Source: Butyrivibrio sp. NC3005
GTDB lineage: Bacteria; Bacillota; Clostridia; Lachnospirales; Lachnospiraceae
Assembly: GCF_000424545.1 (NCBI RefSeq)
Contig: NZ_AUKC01000013.1
Location: forward strand, 1 to 64,000
Length of the DNA: 64,000 nucleotides
Direction: 5' to 3'
The first letter of the stretch is position 1; the number at the start of each line of letters is the position of its first letter. The notes under the pieces are model-generated. The model was not told the origin of the DNA. It did no database searches and saw only the letters and a program-made list of their open reading frames with translations. Positions 35,000 to 44,672 of this stretch are shown piece after piece. The position numbers and the translations under genes are program-made.

Positions 35000-37057
35000 A
35001 TGGATACAGTCAAGCTCCGCAATGTGTTAATGGACTATGGTGTTGCTTTATATGTTGTATCAGCTCTTGTCATGCTTATCATACCAATTCCTACCATTTT
35101 GATGGACATATTGTTGGCAGTTGATCTTTCCATTGCTTTTGCAATTCTTTTTAATGCGATGTATGCCAAAGAAGCTCTGGATATGAGCTTTTATCCAACT
35201 CTTTTGTTGATGACCACAGTGTTCCGTATCGCTCTTAACGTATCCTCAACTAGACTTATTCTTACACAGGGAAATGCTGGTGAAGTTATCACAGTATTTG
35301 GTAATTTCGTAGGCGGCGGTGATTTAATAGTCGGAATCATTGTCTATATTATTCTTGTTATTGTTCAGTTTGTTGTTATCAACAAAGGTTCAGAACGAGT
35401 AGCAGAAGTTACAGCCAGATTCACTCTCGATGCTATGCCTGGTAAGCAGATGGCGATTGATGCAGATTTGAATACAGGTGCAATCGATGACAAGGAAGCA
35501 AAACAAAGGCGAGAACATCTGCAGCAGGAAGCAAGCTTTTTCGGTAACATGGATGGTGCTACCAAATATGTAAAAGGAGATGCAGCCGCAGGTCTTATTA
35601 TAACAGTTATTAACCTTGTTGGCGGTATTCTCATGGGAATGACTAGAATGGGGCTTACTGCTGGAGAAGCTGCTGATAAATTTTGCATCCTGACAATAGG
35701 TGATGGTCTTGTTTCTTCAATTCCATCACTTTGTACATCACTCGCAACAGGTGTACTTGTAACAAAGGGAGCCGGAGAATCAGATTTTGGACATACGCTT
35801 ATTAAACAGGTATTTGGACTTCCAAAAGTTATGATTCTAGTGGGTGCAGTAGTTGCCTTTTTGGGTGTTTTTTCACCACTTCCGTGGCCAGTTTATTGTT
35901 CAATAGGTATTCTGTATATTCTAGGCGGCCGAATGATGCAAAAGACAATTGAAAAATCCACAGTTGAGATGCAGGTGGAAGAAAGTGAGCAAACCCAGGC
36001 AGAAGAAATAAGGCAACCTGAAAATGTCAATTCACTTCTTCAGGTTGATCCAATCGAATTGGAATTTGGATATGGAATTATTCCACTTGCTGATATCAAT
36101 CAGGGCGGTGATTTACTTGACCGAGTGGTTATGATTAGAAGGCAGATAGCCTTAGAACTAGGAACAGTTGTTCCTATTATAAGACTTAGAGATAATATTC
36201 AGCTTAATCCTAATCAGTACATTATTAAGATTAAGGGAATTCAAATAAGTGAAGGCGAGATATTATTTGATCACTACATGGCAATGAATCCTGGAAGTGT
36301 CAAAGAAGAAATAACAGGTATACCAACATTCGAACCTTCCTTCCATCTACCTGCGATATGGATTACTGAAAGCCAGAGAGAGAGAGCAGAAGCGCTAGGT
36401 TATACAGTAGTTGATCCTCCTTCCATAATAGCAACACATTTGACAGAAATAATAAGAGAACATATCGCAGAACTTCTTACAAGGCAGGATGTTCAGAATC
36501 TTATTAATAACCTTAAAGAAAATAATGGTGCTGTTGTTGAAGAACTCGTACCAAAACTTATGACTATTGGTGAAATTGAAAGAGTTCTTAAGAATCTTTT
36601 GTCAGAGGGCATATCTATACGAGATCTTGTATCAATTTTTGAAACGCTTGCAGATTATGCCGCGACGACTAGAGATACAGATATTTTAACAGAATATGTA
36701 AGACAGGGACTTAAACGAGCAATATCTTCGAAGTACTTTACAGATGAAGATTCTACAAATGTAGTAACACTTGATCCTATGCTTGAACAGGAAATAATGA
36801 GTTCAGTAAAACAGTCAGAAAGCGGCTCTTACCTTACTCTTGATCCGGAGAGAACCAGAGCAATATTAAAGAGTGTAAAAGTTCAGGCAAAGAAACTCGA
36901 AGATACAGGAAGAATTCCTATTGTAATGACATCACCTATTGTACGTATGTATTTCAGAAAACTTTCAGAGGAATCTTTCCCTGATTTAGTAGTAATCAGT
37001 TATAACGAAGTTGATACAAATATTAAAATTCAGTCAGTTGGTATGATAACTGCGTAA
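35000..37057 (+). CDS. flhA: Flagellar export protein FlhA
   Basis: Large export-gate protein of 685 aa that forms a nonamer ring and docks chaperone-substrate complexes. About eight transmembrane helices lie in residues 15-310, with the conserved FHIPEP-type segments TVFRIALNVSSTRLIL and FTLDAMPGKQMAIDADLNTG and GDAAAGLIITVINLVGGI. The soluble domain (about 350-685) includes EYVRQGLKRAISSKY. Length and motifs are standard. It is the first gene after repeat R3 and overlaps nothing; flhF starts 16 bp later. Confidence 0.96.
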   Translation: MDTVKLRNVLMDYGVALYVVSALVMLIIPIPTILMDILLAVDLSIAFAILFNAMYAKEALDMSFYPTLLLMTTVFRIALNVSSTRLILTQGNAGEVITVFGNFVGGGDLIVGIIVYIILVIVQFVVINKGSERVAEVTARFTLDAMPGKQMAIDADLNTGAIDDKEAKQRREHLQQEASFFGNMDGATKYVKGDAAAGLIITVINLVGGILMGMTRMGLTAGEAADKFCILTIGDGLVSSIPSLCTSLATGVLVTKGAGESDFGHTLIKQVFGLPKVMILVGAVVAFLGVFSPLPWPVYCSIGILYILGGRMMQKTIEKSTVEMQVEESEQTQAEEIRQPENVNSLLQVDPIELEFGYGIIPLADINQGGDLLDRVVMIRRQIALELGTVVPIIRLRDNIQLNPNQYIIKIKGIQISEGEILFDHYMAMNPGSVKEEITGIPTFEPSFHLPAIWITESQRERAEALGYTVVDPPSIIATHLTEIIREHIAELLTRQDVQNLINNLKENNGAVVEELVPKLMTIGEIERVLKNLLSEGISIRDLVSIFETLADYAATTRDTDILTEYVRQGLKRAISSKYFTDEDSTNVVTLDPMLEQEIMSSVKQSESGSYLTLDPERTRAILKSVKVQAKKLEDTGRIPIVMTSPIVRMYFRKLSEESFPDLVVISYNEVDTNIKIQSVGMITA

Positions 37058-37073
37058 AGAGGGCGTGACGGGC

Positions 37074-38666
37074 ATGATCATAAAAAAATTTGTAGGAAAA
37101 ACTGAAGAAGAGGCAACACAGCAGGCGAAAGATGAGCTTGGAGAAAGCATTGTGATCATGAATGTCAAGCTGATTAGAAAAGGCGGCTTTTTCTCATTCT
37201 TATCTAAGCCAAAAACCGAAGTTACTGTTGCCAAAGAAGAAGAGGATGTGATGAAAAGTATTACTAACAAGAAGAACTCACATCCTGAAGAAAAAATAAT
37301 AGAAAAAGAAGACTTTAGTTCAGTGAAGGTAAGCGGGCCGCATATTTCTTCTATAGATATTAAAGTCGGAGAAGAAAGTGATGAAGAGATTAGCCGCAGA
37401 AAAGCTGAAGAAGAAAAAGAAATTCGTGAAAGACGTGCAAAAGAGAAAGAAAAAGCTCTAAAAGAAGTTTCTTTGCGTGCAAAAGAAAAAGAAATATCAG
37501 GAAACAGTGATGCAGGCAAAAAACTGGCACAGGCTTCAAAAGAGGGAATTATTCCTCCTCTTAAAGTTGGCAAAGCCAAAATGTCAGAATCAAGACAGGC
37601 TACCATGGAAATTCCAGACAAGGATCCATATTTTAATAATCTTTCTATAAATGACATAGTTAACTCTGAGAAAAACATGGTAAATGCGGACAAAGATCAA
37701 GCTAAAATTATTGAAGAAAAGCTTGATAGTCTTCACCATCTTCTCGAAAAGAGCATGGGAGAGTCAGGAAAGACTACTGAGAAAAAAGAAGAAAAAACTT
37801 TTAATACTATTACAGAATCAGACAATGAAAGTGTTAATGAAGATGACGAAACAAAGTCTTTTGTGAAAGTACTTCGTAATACACTTATTGAGAATGAAGT
37901 CGATGAGAAAAATGCTGATGAATTAATAAAAGATGTAGAAAGAATTGCAAAACCTGATATGCCTATGGAATATTTGCTTGCTAATGTATATCAGAAGATG
38001 GTTTTGAGGTTTGGCGATTCAGTTAAGATAGTACCGGCCGAGAATACAGCGAAGGGACTTATTTTTGTTGGGCCAACCGGAGTTGGAAAAACGACTACAA
38101 TTGCCAAACTTGCTTCATTTTTTAGTGTAACTCAGCACAAAAAAGTGGCACTTTTGACAGTAGATACATACAGAGTTGCAGCAGCAGAGCAGCTTAGAAC
38201 CTATGCGTCTATTCTCGAAATACCATTTAGAGTTATTTATTCTGTGGAAGAACTTGAACAGGCGATAAAAGATTATATTGATGTTGATTATATTATGGTA
38301 GATACTGCCGGTCATTCTATTAAGAATGAAGAACAAAAAGAAGATGTTGAAAATTATGTGAAGTGTCTTGAACAAAATATTGATACCGATGTATTCCTTG
38401 TAATGAGCGCAACTACAAAGTATCGTGATCTTATCGGTATTGCGGATGCTTACAAAAATGCTTTTGAGTATAAGCTTATTTTTACCAAAATGGATGAAAC
38501 AGGTAGTGCAGGAAATCTTTATAATCTTCGTATTTATACGGAAAAACCCATGTCTTATATCACAGATGGACAGAATGTTCCAGATGATATAGCCATTTTT
38601 GATGCACAAAAAGTGGTTAAGAGTCTTTTAGGTGGAGGAAGTGAGACTGAGGAAGAAGAGTCATAA
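37074..38666 (+). CDS. flhF: Flagellar placement GTPase FlhF
   Basis: SRP-type GTPase of 530 aa that sets where and how many flagella form, controlled by FlhG. The N-terminal B domain starts MIIKKFVGKTEEEATQQ. A long charged Lys/Glu-rich region (about residues 60-235) follows. The NG domain begins near 255: G1 FVGPTGVGKTTTIAKLA at about 328-344, VDTYRVAAAEQLRTYASIL, VDTAGHS and TKMDETGSAGN. The start at 37074 matches the family N-terminus with gaggg ten bases upstream; a GTG three codons earlier is too close to the site. Confidence 0.95.
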   Translation: MIIKKFVGKTEEEATQQAKDELGESIVIMNVKLIRKGGFFSFLSKPKTEVTVAKEEEDVMKSITNKKNSHPEEKIIEKEDFSSVKVSGPHISSIDIKVGEESDEEISRRKAEEEKEIRERRAKEKEKALKEVSLRAKEKEISGNSDAGKKLAQASKEGIIPPLKVGKAKMSESRQATMEIPDKDPYFNNLSINDIVNSEKNMVNADKDQAKIIEEKLDSLHHLLEKSMGESGKTTEKKEEKTFNTITESDNESVNEDDETKSFVKVLRNTLIENEVDEKNADELIKDVERIAKPDMPMEYLLANVYQKMVLRFGDSVKIVPAENTAKGLIFVGPTGVGKTTTIAKLASFFSVTQHKKVALLTVDTYRVAAAEQLRTYASILEIPFRVIYSVEELEQAIKDYIDVDYIMVDTAGHSIKNEEQKEDVENYVKCLEQNIDTDVFLVMSATTKYRDLIGIADAYKNAFEYKLIFTKMDETGSAGNLYNLRIYTEKPMSYITDGQNVPDDIAIFDAQKVVKSLLGGGSETEEEES

Positions 38667-38727
38667 GACAAGTGTACGTGAAAAAGTAAAGCACCTATTA
38701 TTCTAAGAAAAGTGGGGACCGGAAAAT

Positions 38728-39666
38728 ATGGATCAGGCGACACAGCTTCGTAATATCATAAAATGCGCTAGCCTGGAGGCGGGCAGAGCATCAAGACCTC
38801 TGGCAAGAGTTATCACTGTAACTAGTGGAAAAGGGGGGGTTGGTAAAAGTAATGTTGCTATAAATCTTGCTATCCAGTTTAGGAAAATGGGGCAGAGAGT
38901 AATTATTCTGGATGCAGATTTCGGGCTGGCTAATATTGAGGTTATGTTCGGTGCAGTTCCTAAACATAATCTTGGAGATTTGATTTATCAAGATAAAAAG
39001 ATAAAAGAAGTTATAACCTGGGGGCCAATGGGCGTTGGTTTTATCTCCGGAGGATCAGGAATTTCAGGTATGTATAACCTTTCTAGAGATTATTTGGTAA
39101 AAATCATTGTAAATCTTGCGGAATTGGATGCAATTGCCGATACAATAATTGTAGATACCGCTGCGGGTATTTCTGATGCAGTTTTGGAGTTCCTTGTAGC
39201 AAGTGGTGAAATCATACTTGTTACAACCCCTGAACCTACATCTATTACGGATTCGTATTCTTTGCTGAAAGCACTTAACGCTCATCCTCGTTTCAGTCCG
39301 GATGAAACAGTTATAAAGACTGTATCTAACAGGGTTGAAACAGAAGAAGAGGGAGAACAATTGTATCACAAGCTAAGTACAGTTGTGAGTCGTTATTTAA
39401 AACTTCCAATGATTTATTTGGGTTATATTCCTCAGGATGAACTTTTAGTTAAGGCAATTATGCAGCAGTCACCTATTTCGATTACGAACCCGAATGCAAG
39501 ATCTGCTAAAGCGTTTGAACACATTGCAGCAGAACTAACAGGACCTTCATCTAGCATCAGGGAAGTAAAACCGCGTGGAATGGCAGCTTTCTTTTCTCAT
39601 ATAGTAAAAGGCAGAAAGCTAGATTCTGATGCGCAGACTCAGAAAGATAACTCTGCTGTATCATAA
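38728..39666 (+). CDS. flhG: Flagellar number regulator FlhG (MinD-like ATPase)
   Basis: ParA/MinD-family ATPase of 312 aa that limits flagellar number by acting on FlhF. The N-terminus MDQATQLRNIIK is the FlhF-activating helix (DQAxxLR). The deviant Walker A is TSGKGGVGKSNVAINLA, switch I is DADFGLANIEVMFG and Walker B-like is IIVDTAAGISDAVLEFL. A C-terminal amphipathic stretch (GMAAFFSHIVKGRKL) could bind membrane. It directly follows flhF, which separates it from the true minD at 59203. Confidence 0.93.
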   Translation: MDQATQLRNIIKCASLEAGRASRPLARVITVTSGKGGVGKSNVAINLAIQFRKMGQRVIILDADFGLANIEVMFGAVPKHNLGDLIYQDKKIKEVITWGPMGVGFISGGSGISGMYNLSRDYLVKIIVNLAELDAIADTIIVDTAAGISDAVLEFLVASGEIILVTTPEPTSITDSYSLLKALNAHPRFSPDETVIKTVSNRVETEEEGEQLYHKLSTVVSRYLKLPMIYLGYIPQDELLVKAIMQQSPISITNPNARSAKAFEHIAAELTGPSSSIREVKPRGMAAFFSHIVKGRKLDSDAQTQKDNSAVS

Positions 39667-39705
39667 ATTAAAAGTGGCTTAGAAACTGTGCCAGGGAGTG
39701 ATTTT

Positions 39706-40422
39706 ATGTTATCTGATTACATTTGCCCCGGAAATCGTATTGAATTGCAAGGCGTGACAGTCAATCCGGAAACTGGTGAAGAAGAAAAGAAAATATATGT
39801 AAGCGAAGTATATGATATTATCACGGATGAACGCATTGATTTAATGATGCCGCTTGAAAAAGGTCAGCTTCGTCTTCTTCCTGTTGATGCACGTTATCAG
39901 ATTGTTTTTTATGGAAAAAAAGGTCTGTACGAGTGCGATGGAATCATTTCTGACAGATATCGTTCCAACAATATTTTTATTCTGACAATGGATCTTTTGT
40001 CTCCACTGAAAAAGTTACAACGCAGGGAATATTATAGATTTACCTGCGTTATCGACATGAAGATAAGGCAACTTCGTGACAATGAAAGAAAATTATTGCA
40101 AGCCAATAGGTATTTTCCGATTAACAAAACTGAACCAATGGATGATGCCACTATCGTTGATATCAGTGGTGGTGGTATGAGGATGATTTCCAAAATCAGG
40201 TATGATGAAAATGTCTGGGCATACGTTACATTTGAGCTTCCTAATGGTTCATCACCACAAAAATTTCAGATGTTCACGAGAATGCTTCGTGTATCAGAAC
40301 TTGAGAATAGACCTGGATTTTTTGAACATCGTATGCAGTTTATTATAATTGATGAGGAACGAAGAGAGGATATTATTCATTATATATTTGAAGAAGAACG
40401 CAGGATGATGCGCAGACGATAG
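39706..40422 (+). CDS. PilZ-domain c-di-GMP-binding protein (YcgR-like)
   Basis: Cytoplasmic protein of 238 aa. An N-terminal YcgR domain (about residues 5-95) is followed by a PilZ domain with both c-di-GMP contacts: RREYYRF (RxxxR) near residue 107 and DISGGGM (D/NxSxxG) near 150. Such proteins slow the motor when c-di-GMP is high. Its place between flhG and cheB supports motility control. The start at 39706 is set by agggag; an upstream in-frame GTG at 39688 has no site. Confidence 0.88.
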   Translation: MLSDYICPGNRIELQGVTVNPETGEEEKKIYVSEVYDIITDERIDLMMPLEKGQLRLLPVDARYQIVFYGKKGLYECDGIISDRYRSNNIFILTMDLLSPLKKLQRREYYRFTCVIDMKIRQLRDNERKLLQANRYFPINKTEPMDDATIVDISGGGMRMISKIRYDENVWAYVTFELPNGSSPQKFQMFTRMLRVSELENRPGFFEHRMQFIIIDEERREDIIHYIFEEERRMMRRR

Positions 40423-40468
40423 ATTGTATCTATTTTGAGACGAAAAAACGTCTAAGAATGGAGAAAAA

Positions 40469-41557
40469 ATGAAAAAAATTTTTTTGGTTGATGACTCTGC
40501 ACTCATGCGAAGTGTGTTAAGTGATATTATAAACTCAGATGGAAGGTTTCAGGTAGTAAAAAGCGCAAAGGATGGTGAAGAAGCACTTTCTATACTGCAA
40601 AAAGAGGCTTCATCCTTTGATGTAATGGTACTTGATGTTAATATGCCACGAATGAATGGAATAGATCTTTTGAAATGTATTAATAAAGAGTCTATTCGAA
40701 TAAAGACAATGATGTCAAGTACGGATACAAAAGAAGGTGCAAAAGTAACATTAGATGCACTGGATTTAGGAGCTATTGATTTTGTTCATAAGCCTGACAG
40801 GGCTAGCGCATGTAAAACAGAAGATTTTGCAAAAGAATTTCTTTCTACACTAGATGCGGTTTGTAGTAGTAGAATACCAACCACACCTATTCGTAAACCG
40901 GTAAAAAACGAAGAAAAAGAGAAAGAGAAAGATAAGGCAATCTTGAATGTGATTAAAAAGCATACTAGTAGTATAACTGGCAAAAAGTTAGTTGCTATAG
41001 CATCATCAACAGGTGGGCCTAGAGCACTACAGGCAGTTATCCCTAAACTTCCTAAAAATTTAAAAGCACCTGTTATACTGGTACAGCACATGCCTGTAGG
41101 ATTCACAGCTTCATTGGCATCAAGACTTGATTCATTATCAGAACTTACTGTAAAAGAAGCTGCAGAAGGCGATGTGCTAGAGGCAGGTACTGTGTATATT
41201 GCAAAAGGCGGAATACACATGTACATTGAGAACACTGTGGGTAAATCAGTTATACATTTAAAAGATGGTCCTACGCGAGAAGGTGTTAAGCCGAGTGCCA
41301 ATAACATGTATGAATCCCTTATGGATTCAAGATATGATGAGATTGTTTGCGTAGTCTTAACCGGAATGGGTGCTGACGGAACAGAAGGAATAAAGAATCT
41401 CAAAACAAAGAAAAGAGTTCATGTCATTTCTCAGGATGAGGCATCGTGTACTGTATATGGTATGCCAAGGGCAGTAGCGGTTGCGGGACTATCTGATCAG
41501 GTAGTTTCGTTAAATGATGTGGCACAGGAAATAGTTATGAACGTCGGCGTGAATTAA
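40469..41557 (+). CDS. cheB: Chemotaxis methylesterase CheB
   Basis: Receptor methylesterase/deamidase of 362 aa that resets receptor sensitivity. The N-terminal receiver domain has Asp8/Asp9 and phospho-acceptor Asp56 in VLDVNMPRMNG. A charged linker (about 130-170) leads to the esterase domain with Ser in AIASSTGGPRAL, His in VQHMPVGF and Asp in GMGADG. The matching methyltransferase CheR is not in the window. Confidence 0.95.
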   Translation: MKKIFLVDDSALMRSVLSDIINSDGRFQVVKSAKDGEEALSILQKEASSFDVMVLDVNMPRMNGIDLLKCINKESIRIKTMMSSTDTKEGAKVTLDALDLGAIDFVHKPDRASACKTEDFAKEFLSTLDAVCSSRIPTTPIRKPVKNEEKEKEKDKAILNVIKKHTSSITGKKLVAIASSTGGPRALQAVIPKLPKNLKAPVILVQHMPVGFTASLASRLDSLSELTVKEAAEGDVLEAGTVYIAKGGIHMYIENTVGKSVIHLKDGPTREGVKPSANNMYESLMDSRYDEIVCVVLTGMGADGTEGIKNLKTKKRVHVISQDEASCTVYGMPRAVAVAGLSDQVVSLNDVAQEIVMNVGVN

Positions 41558-41598
41558 TAAGGCGAGAAACGTCGGCATTACAAGGAGGGTAAATTTTT

Positions 41599-43752
41599 AT
41601 GGATACATCTCAATATCTTGGCGTATTTCTCGATGAGGCAAAAGAGCATATTCAGACGCTCAATGACTCAATTATGACTCTTGAGGACGATCCTACTAAT
41701 GAGGATTGTATTAATGAAATCTTCCGATCTGCTCACTCTATGAAGGGTATGGCAGGTACTATGGGCTATAAGCGTATGCAGCAGCTTACCCATGATATGG
41801 AAGATGTCTTTTCTGACGTTCGTAATGGTACTCTTAAAGTTGATTCTAATATGACAGATACTCTTTTCAAGTGTCTTGATGCTGTACAGGCATATGTAGA
41901 CAATGTTGAAGAGACTCAGGATGAAGGTACAAATGATAATGAAGAGCTTATTAAAGCTCTTGCAGATATAAGAGCAGGTAAGAGCGGAGGCGGCGGTGCA
42001 GCGCCAGCACCAGCAAAGGAAGCAGCGCCGGCAGCTGAGGCAGCGCCAGCACCAGCAGCTGAGGCAGCACCGGCTGGAATAAATTTTAAAACAATGCGAA
42101 TCGACCCAAGTGCAAAGACTACACTTGAGCAGGGCATTGCAGAAGGCAAGAAAGTATTTGGACTTAATGTTAAGATTGCCGATACATGTCTTTTAAAAGC
42201 AGCGAGAGCTTTTCTTGTATTTAAAGACCTTGAAGATATAGGTGAAATTATAGCTTCAGATCCTAATACACAGGATATTGAAGATGAGAAATTTGATCAT
42301 ACATTTGCTGTTTTGGTAATTACTGATGAAGAGGAACCTGATAAAGTTGCTGAAATCGCAAAGAATGTTTCTGAAATAGAGTCTGTTGAAATAGGTGAGG
42401 TTGATGCTAAGTCTATTAAGACAACAGAAGATCCTGTAGAGGCAGCAGAAGCAGCACCGGCACCAGCAAAGGAAGCACCAGCAGCGCCGGCACCGACACC
42501 GGCACCAGCACCAGCAGCAAAGGCAGCACCAGCGCCAGCAGCAAAAGCAGCGCCGGCACCAGCAGCCGCAGCAAAGAAGCCTGCTGGGAAACCGGTAGTT
42601 AACCGAACAGTCCGTGTAGATATTGAAAAACTTGATAGTCTTATGAACCTTGTGTCTGAGCTTATCATTGCCAAGAATTCACTTATAAGTGCGGCTAGCT
42701 CGGCAGGTCTTGCAGATGGAAATGTTAATGAACAGATTGAATATCTTGAATCAGTTACAACAAATCTTCATGAATCAGTTATGAAGGTTCGAATGGTTCC
42801 TATTGAATCTGTACTGCAGAAATTCCCACGTATGATACGTGACCTTAATAAGACACTTAATAAGAAAATGGTTCTCACCATGACTGGTGAAGATACAGAA
42901 ATGGATAGAACCGTTGTAGATGAAATCGGTGATCCTCTCATGCACTTGCTTAGAAACAGTGCTGACCATGGTATTGAAGGAGATGCACAGATTCGTCTTA
43001 ACAACGGAAAATCTGAAGAAGGACATATTTTCCTTAACGCATTCCAGGATGGAAACTCTGTTGTTATCGAAGTTGGTGACGATGGTAATGGTATTGATCC
43101 TGAAGCTGTTAAGAAGAGAGCTATTGAAAAAGGCGTTGTAACGGAAGCTGAAGCAGCTGCAATGACAGAACAGCAGTGCATAGAGCTTTTGTTCCATCCT
43201 GGTTTCTCAACAGCTAAAGTCGTAAGTGAAATATCAGGTAGAGGTGTTGGACTTGACGTTGTAAAGAGTAAGGTTGAATCACTTTCTGGCACAGTATCTG
43301 TAAAGAGCAAACTTGGAGAAGGATCTACTTGGACAATTAGACTTCCTCTTACACTTGCTATTATTCAGGGTCTTATGGTTGAAGTTGGCGGAGAAAAATA
43401 TGCTATTCCGCTTGACTCTATCGAGATTATTGAGAATGTACCTGTATCTGAAATCAAACTTGTATCTAATAAGGAAGTTATCAACCTTCGTGGAACAGTT
43501 ACACCTCTTATTCGCATGAATCAGGTACTTGATAATGAATCTGAGAGCGATCCTAATGAAGATATGATAGTTGTTATCGTTAAGAAGGGCAATCAGAGAG
43601 TTGGACTTGTTGTTGATAAGATGGACGGACAGCAGGAAATCGTTATTAAGCCTCTTGGTAAGTTCATTAATAAGTGCAAGTTTATCAGCGGTGCGACTAT
43701 CCTTGGTGATGGTGAAATTGCTCTTATTCTTGATACAAATGCCATTGCATAA
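41599..43752 (+). CDS. cheA: Chemotaxis histidine kinase CheA
   Basis: Kinase of 717 aa that phosphorylates CheY and CheB. P1 holds the phosphorylated His46 in SAHSMKGMAGTMGY. An Ala/Pro/Glu linker (about 132-155), a P2-like docking domain (about 160-275), and a longer Ala/Pro/Lys linker (about 278-335) follow. The kinase core starts with the P3 helices (VDIEKLDSLMNLVSELIIAK); the N box HLLRNSADHGIE and G boxes VGDDGNGIDPE and GRGVGLDVV are intact. The C-terminal P5 domain resembles CheW. Both linkers are coded by imperfect GCN/CCN repeats, which makes the opposite strand look open. Confidence 0.96.
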   Translation: MDTSQYLGVFLDEAKEHIQTLNDSIMTLEDDPTNEDCINEIFRSAHSMKGMAGTMGYKRMQQLTHDMEDVFSDVRNGTLKVDSNMTDTLFKCLDAVQAYVDNVEETQDEGTNDNEELIKALADIRAGKSGGGGAAPAPAKEAAPAAEAAPAPAAEAAPAGINFKTMRIDPSAKTTLEQGIAEGKKVFGLNVKIADTCLLKAARAFLVFKDLEDIGEIIASDPNTQDIEDEKFDHTFAVLVITDEEEPDKVAEIAKNVSEIESVEIGEVDAKSIKTTEDPVEAAEAAPAPAKEAPAAPAPTPAPAPAAKAAPAPAAKAAPAPAAAAKKPAGKPVVNRTVRVDIEKLDSLMNLVSELIIAKNSLISAASSAGLADGNVNEQIEYLESVTTNLHESVMKVRMVPIESVLQKFPRMIRDLNKTLNKKMVLTMTGEDTEMDRTVVDEIGDPLMHLLRNSADHGIEGDAQIRLNNGKSEEGHIFLNAFQDGNSVVIEVGDDGNGIDPEAVKKRAIEKGVVTEAEAAAMTEQQCIELLFHPGFSTAKVVSEISGRGVGLDVVKSKVESLSGTVSVKSKLGEGSTWTIRLPLTLAIIQGLMVEVGGEKYAIPLDSIEIIENVPVSEIKLVSNKEVINLRGTVTPLIRMNQVLDNESESDPNEDMIVVIVKKGNQRVGLVVDKMDGQQEIVIKPLGKFINKCKFISGATILGDGEIALILDTNAIA

Positions 43753-43799
43753 ACGAAAAATGTTTTTGCTAAATCAGTTGTAAGAAAGGATAAATTGTT

Positions 43800-44279
43800 A
43801 TGAATGAACTTAGAGATATAGAGGATATAGGCGAAATCGTGCAGTATATCATCATCAAACTTGGTGACGAACAGTATGGAATTGATATTAAGTTTATCGA
43901 TAATATAGTTCGTATGCAGCAGATAACAAGAGTACCAAAAGTTGATAACTATTTCCGTGGAGTTATAAATATTCGAGGTTCTATTGTACCTGTTATGAGC
44001 ATTAGACTAAAAATGGGAATGGAACCAGATGTTCTTACGGATAAGAGCAGAATTATCATCATCAAGATGGATGAAGGCGAACTTTTAGGTATTATTGTAG
44101 ATCAGGTAGAACAGGTTATGAATATCGGCAACAAGAATATTGATAAGCCTTCTGTTGATAAGAAGAAAGAAAAGGGTGATTTTGTAAGCGGAGTTGGTAA
44201 ATATGATGGTGGTCTTGTTTCTATTCTTGACCTTACAGCTCTTAATCCTGACTACGACAAAGAACGCAAAGAGGCCTAA
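43800..44279 (+). CDS. cheW: Chemotaxis coupling protein CheW
   Basis: Adaptor of 159 aa that joins receptors to CheA. SH3-like fold with QYIIIKLGDEQYGIDIKFID, VPKVDNYFRGVINIRGSIVP and the final VSILDLTAL block. It has the usual length, with a site (agaaagga) about 9 nt before the ATG. A long hairpin follows, so the flhA-to-cheW transcript may end here. Confidence 0.95.
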   Translation: MNELRDIEDIGEIVQYIIIKLGDEQYGIDIKFIDNIVRMQQITRVPKVDNYFRGVINIRGSIVPVMSIRLKMGMEPDVLTDKSRIIIIKMDEGELLGIIVDQVEQVMNIGNKNIDKPSVDKKKEKGDFVSGVGKYDGGLVSILDLTALNPDYDKERKEA

Positions 44280-44342
44280 AAGTTTTAAATCTTTATTTTC
44301 ATTAAAAAGAAATTGTTGCTGTCAAAGTATTGTTTAGTAAAA

Positions 44343-44418
44343 AGTAACTGATATATAAGAGTCAAAAAGTCAAAATTAACTGCAAAAGATTTTGGCTTTT
44401 GACTCTTATATCGTTACT
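44343..44418 (+). terminator. Long hairpin after cheW
   Basis: ATATAAGAGTCAAAA-GTCAAAAT (44353-44376) pairs with ATTTTGGC-TTTTGACTCTTATAT (44389-44411), extended by AGTAAC/GTTACT. The stem is over 20 bp with small interruptions. The T tract after it is weak, so it is a probable terminator or mRNA-end stabiliser. Confidence 0.65.
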
Positions 44419-44527
44419 GTTTGTTCTGTAATGCTTATAAACAGTAATCTTATATCATATTGTTTTTCTGATTATTACTGCCTTTTTTAGTTTTTTTATA
44501 GCAGGCAGGGAATCTTTTTGTATAAAA

Positions 44528-44588
44528 TTGACGAAAATACGAATATTAATATATAATACTTCACTAAATATTAGAAATAAAGTATAAT
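44528..44588 (+). promoter_or_regulatory. Promoter(s) of the cheC-cheD-fliA operon
   Basis: TTGACG, 18 bp, TATAAT (44528-44557), followed by a second candidate TTCACT, 17 bp, TATAAT (44560-44588). Both look sigma-70-like, so fliA would be made independently of sigma-28. Confidence 0.6.
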
Positions 44589-44672
44589 AAAATAATAAAG
44601 AAACGATATTTAGTTGTTCATTTTTCATAAATTCTATTTGTATCTGCTTTTTGTTTTGAAGGAGGATACCAG

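Larger units (their letters stand above)
44280..44672. other. Intergenic region between cheW and cheC
   Basis: Contains the cheW hairpin (44343-44418) and the promoter of the cheC operon (44528-44588). A 117-codon minus-strand frame here overlaps cheC and is not a gene. Confidence 0.6.

Noticed and set aside
38728-39666. FlhG taken as a second MinD
   Set aside because: The DQAxxLR N-terminus and the place after flhF mark it as FlhG; the true minD lies with minC and minE.
42768-43310. 180-codon minus-strand ORF inside cheA
   Set aside because: It is a shadow of the kinase core; every CheA motif reads on the plus strand.
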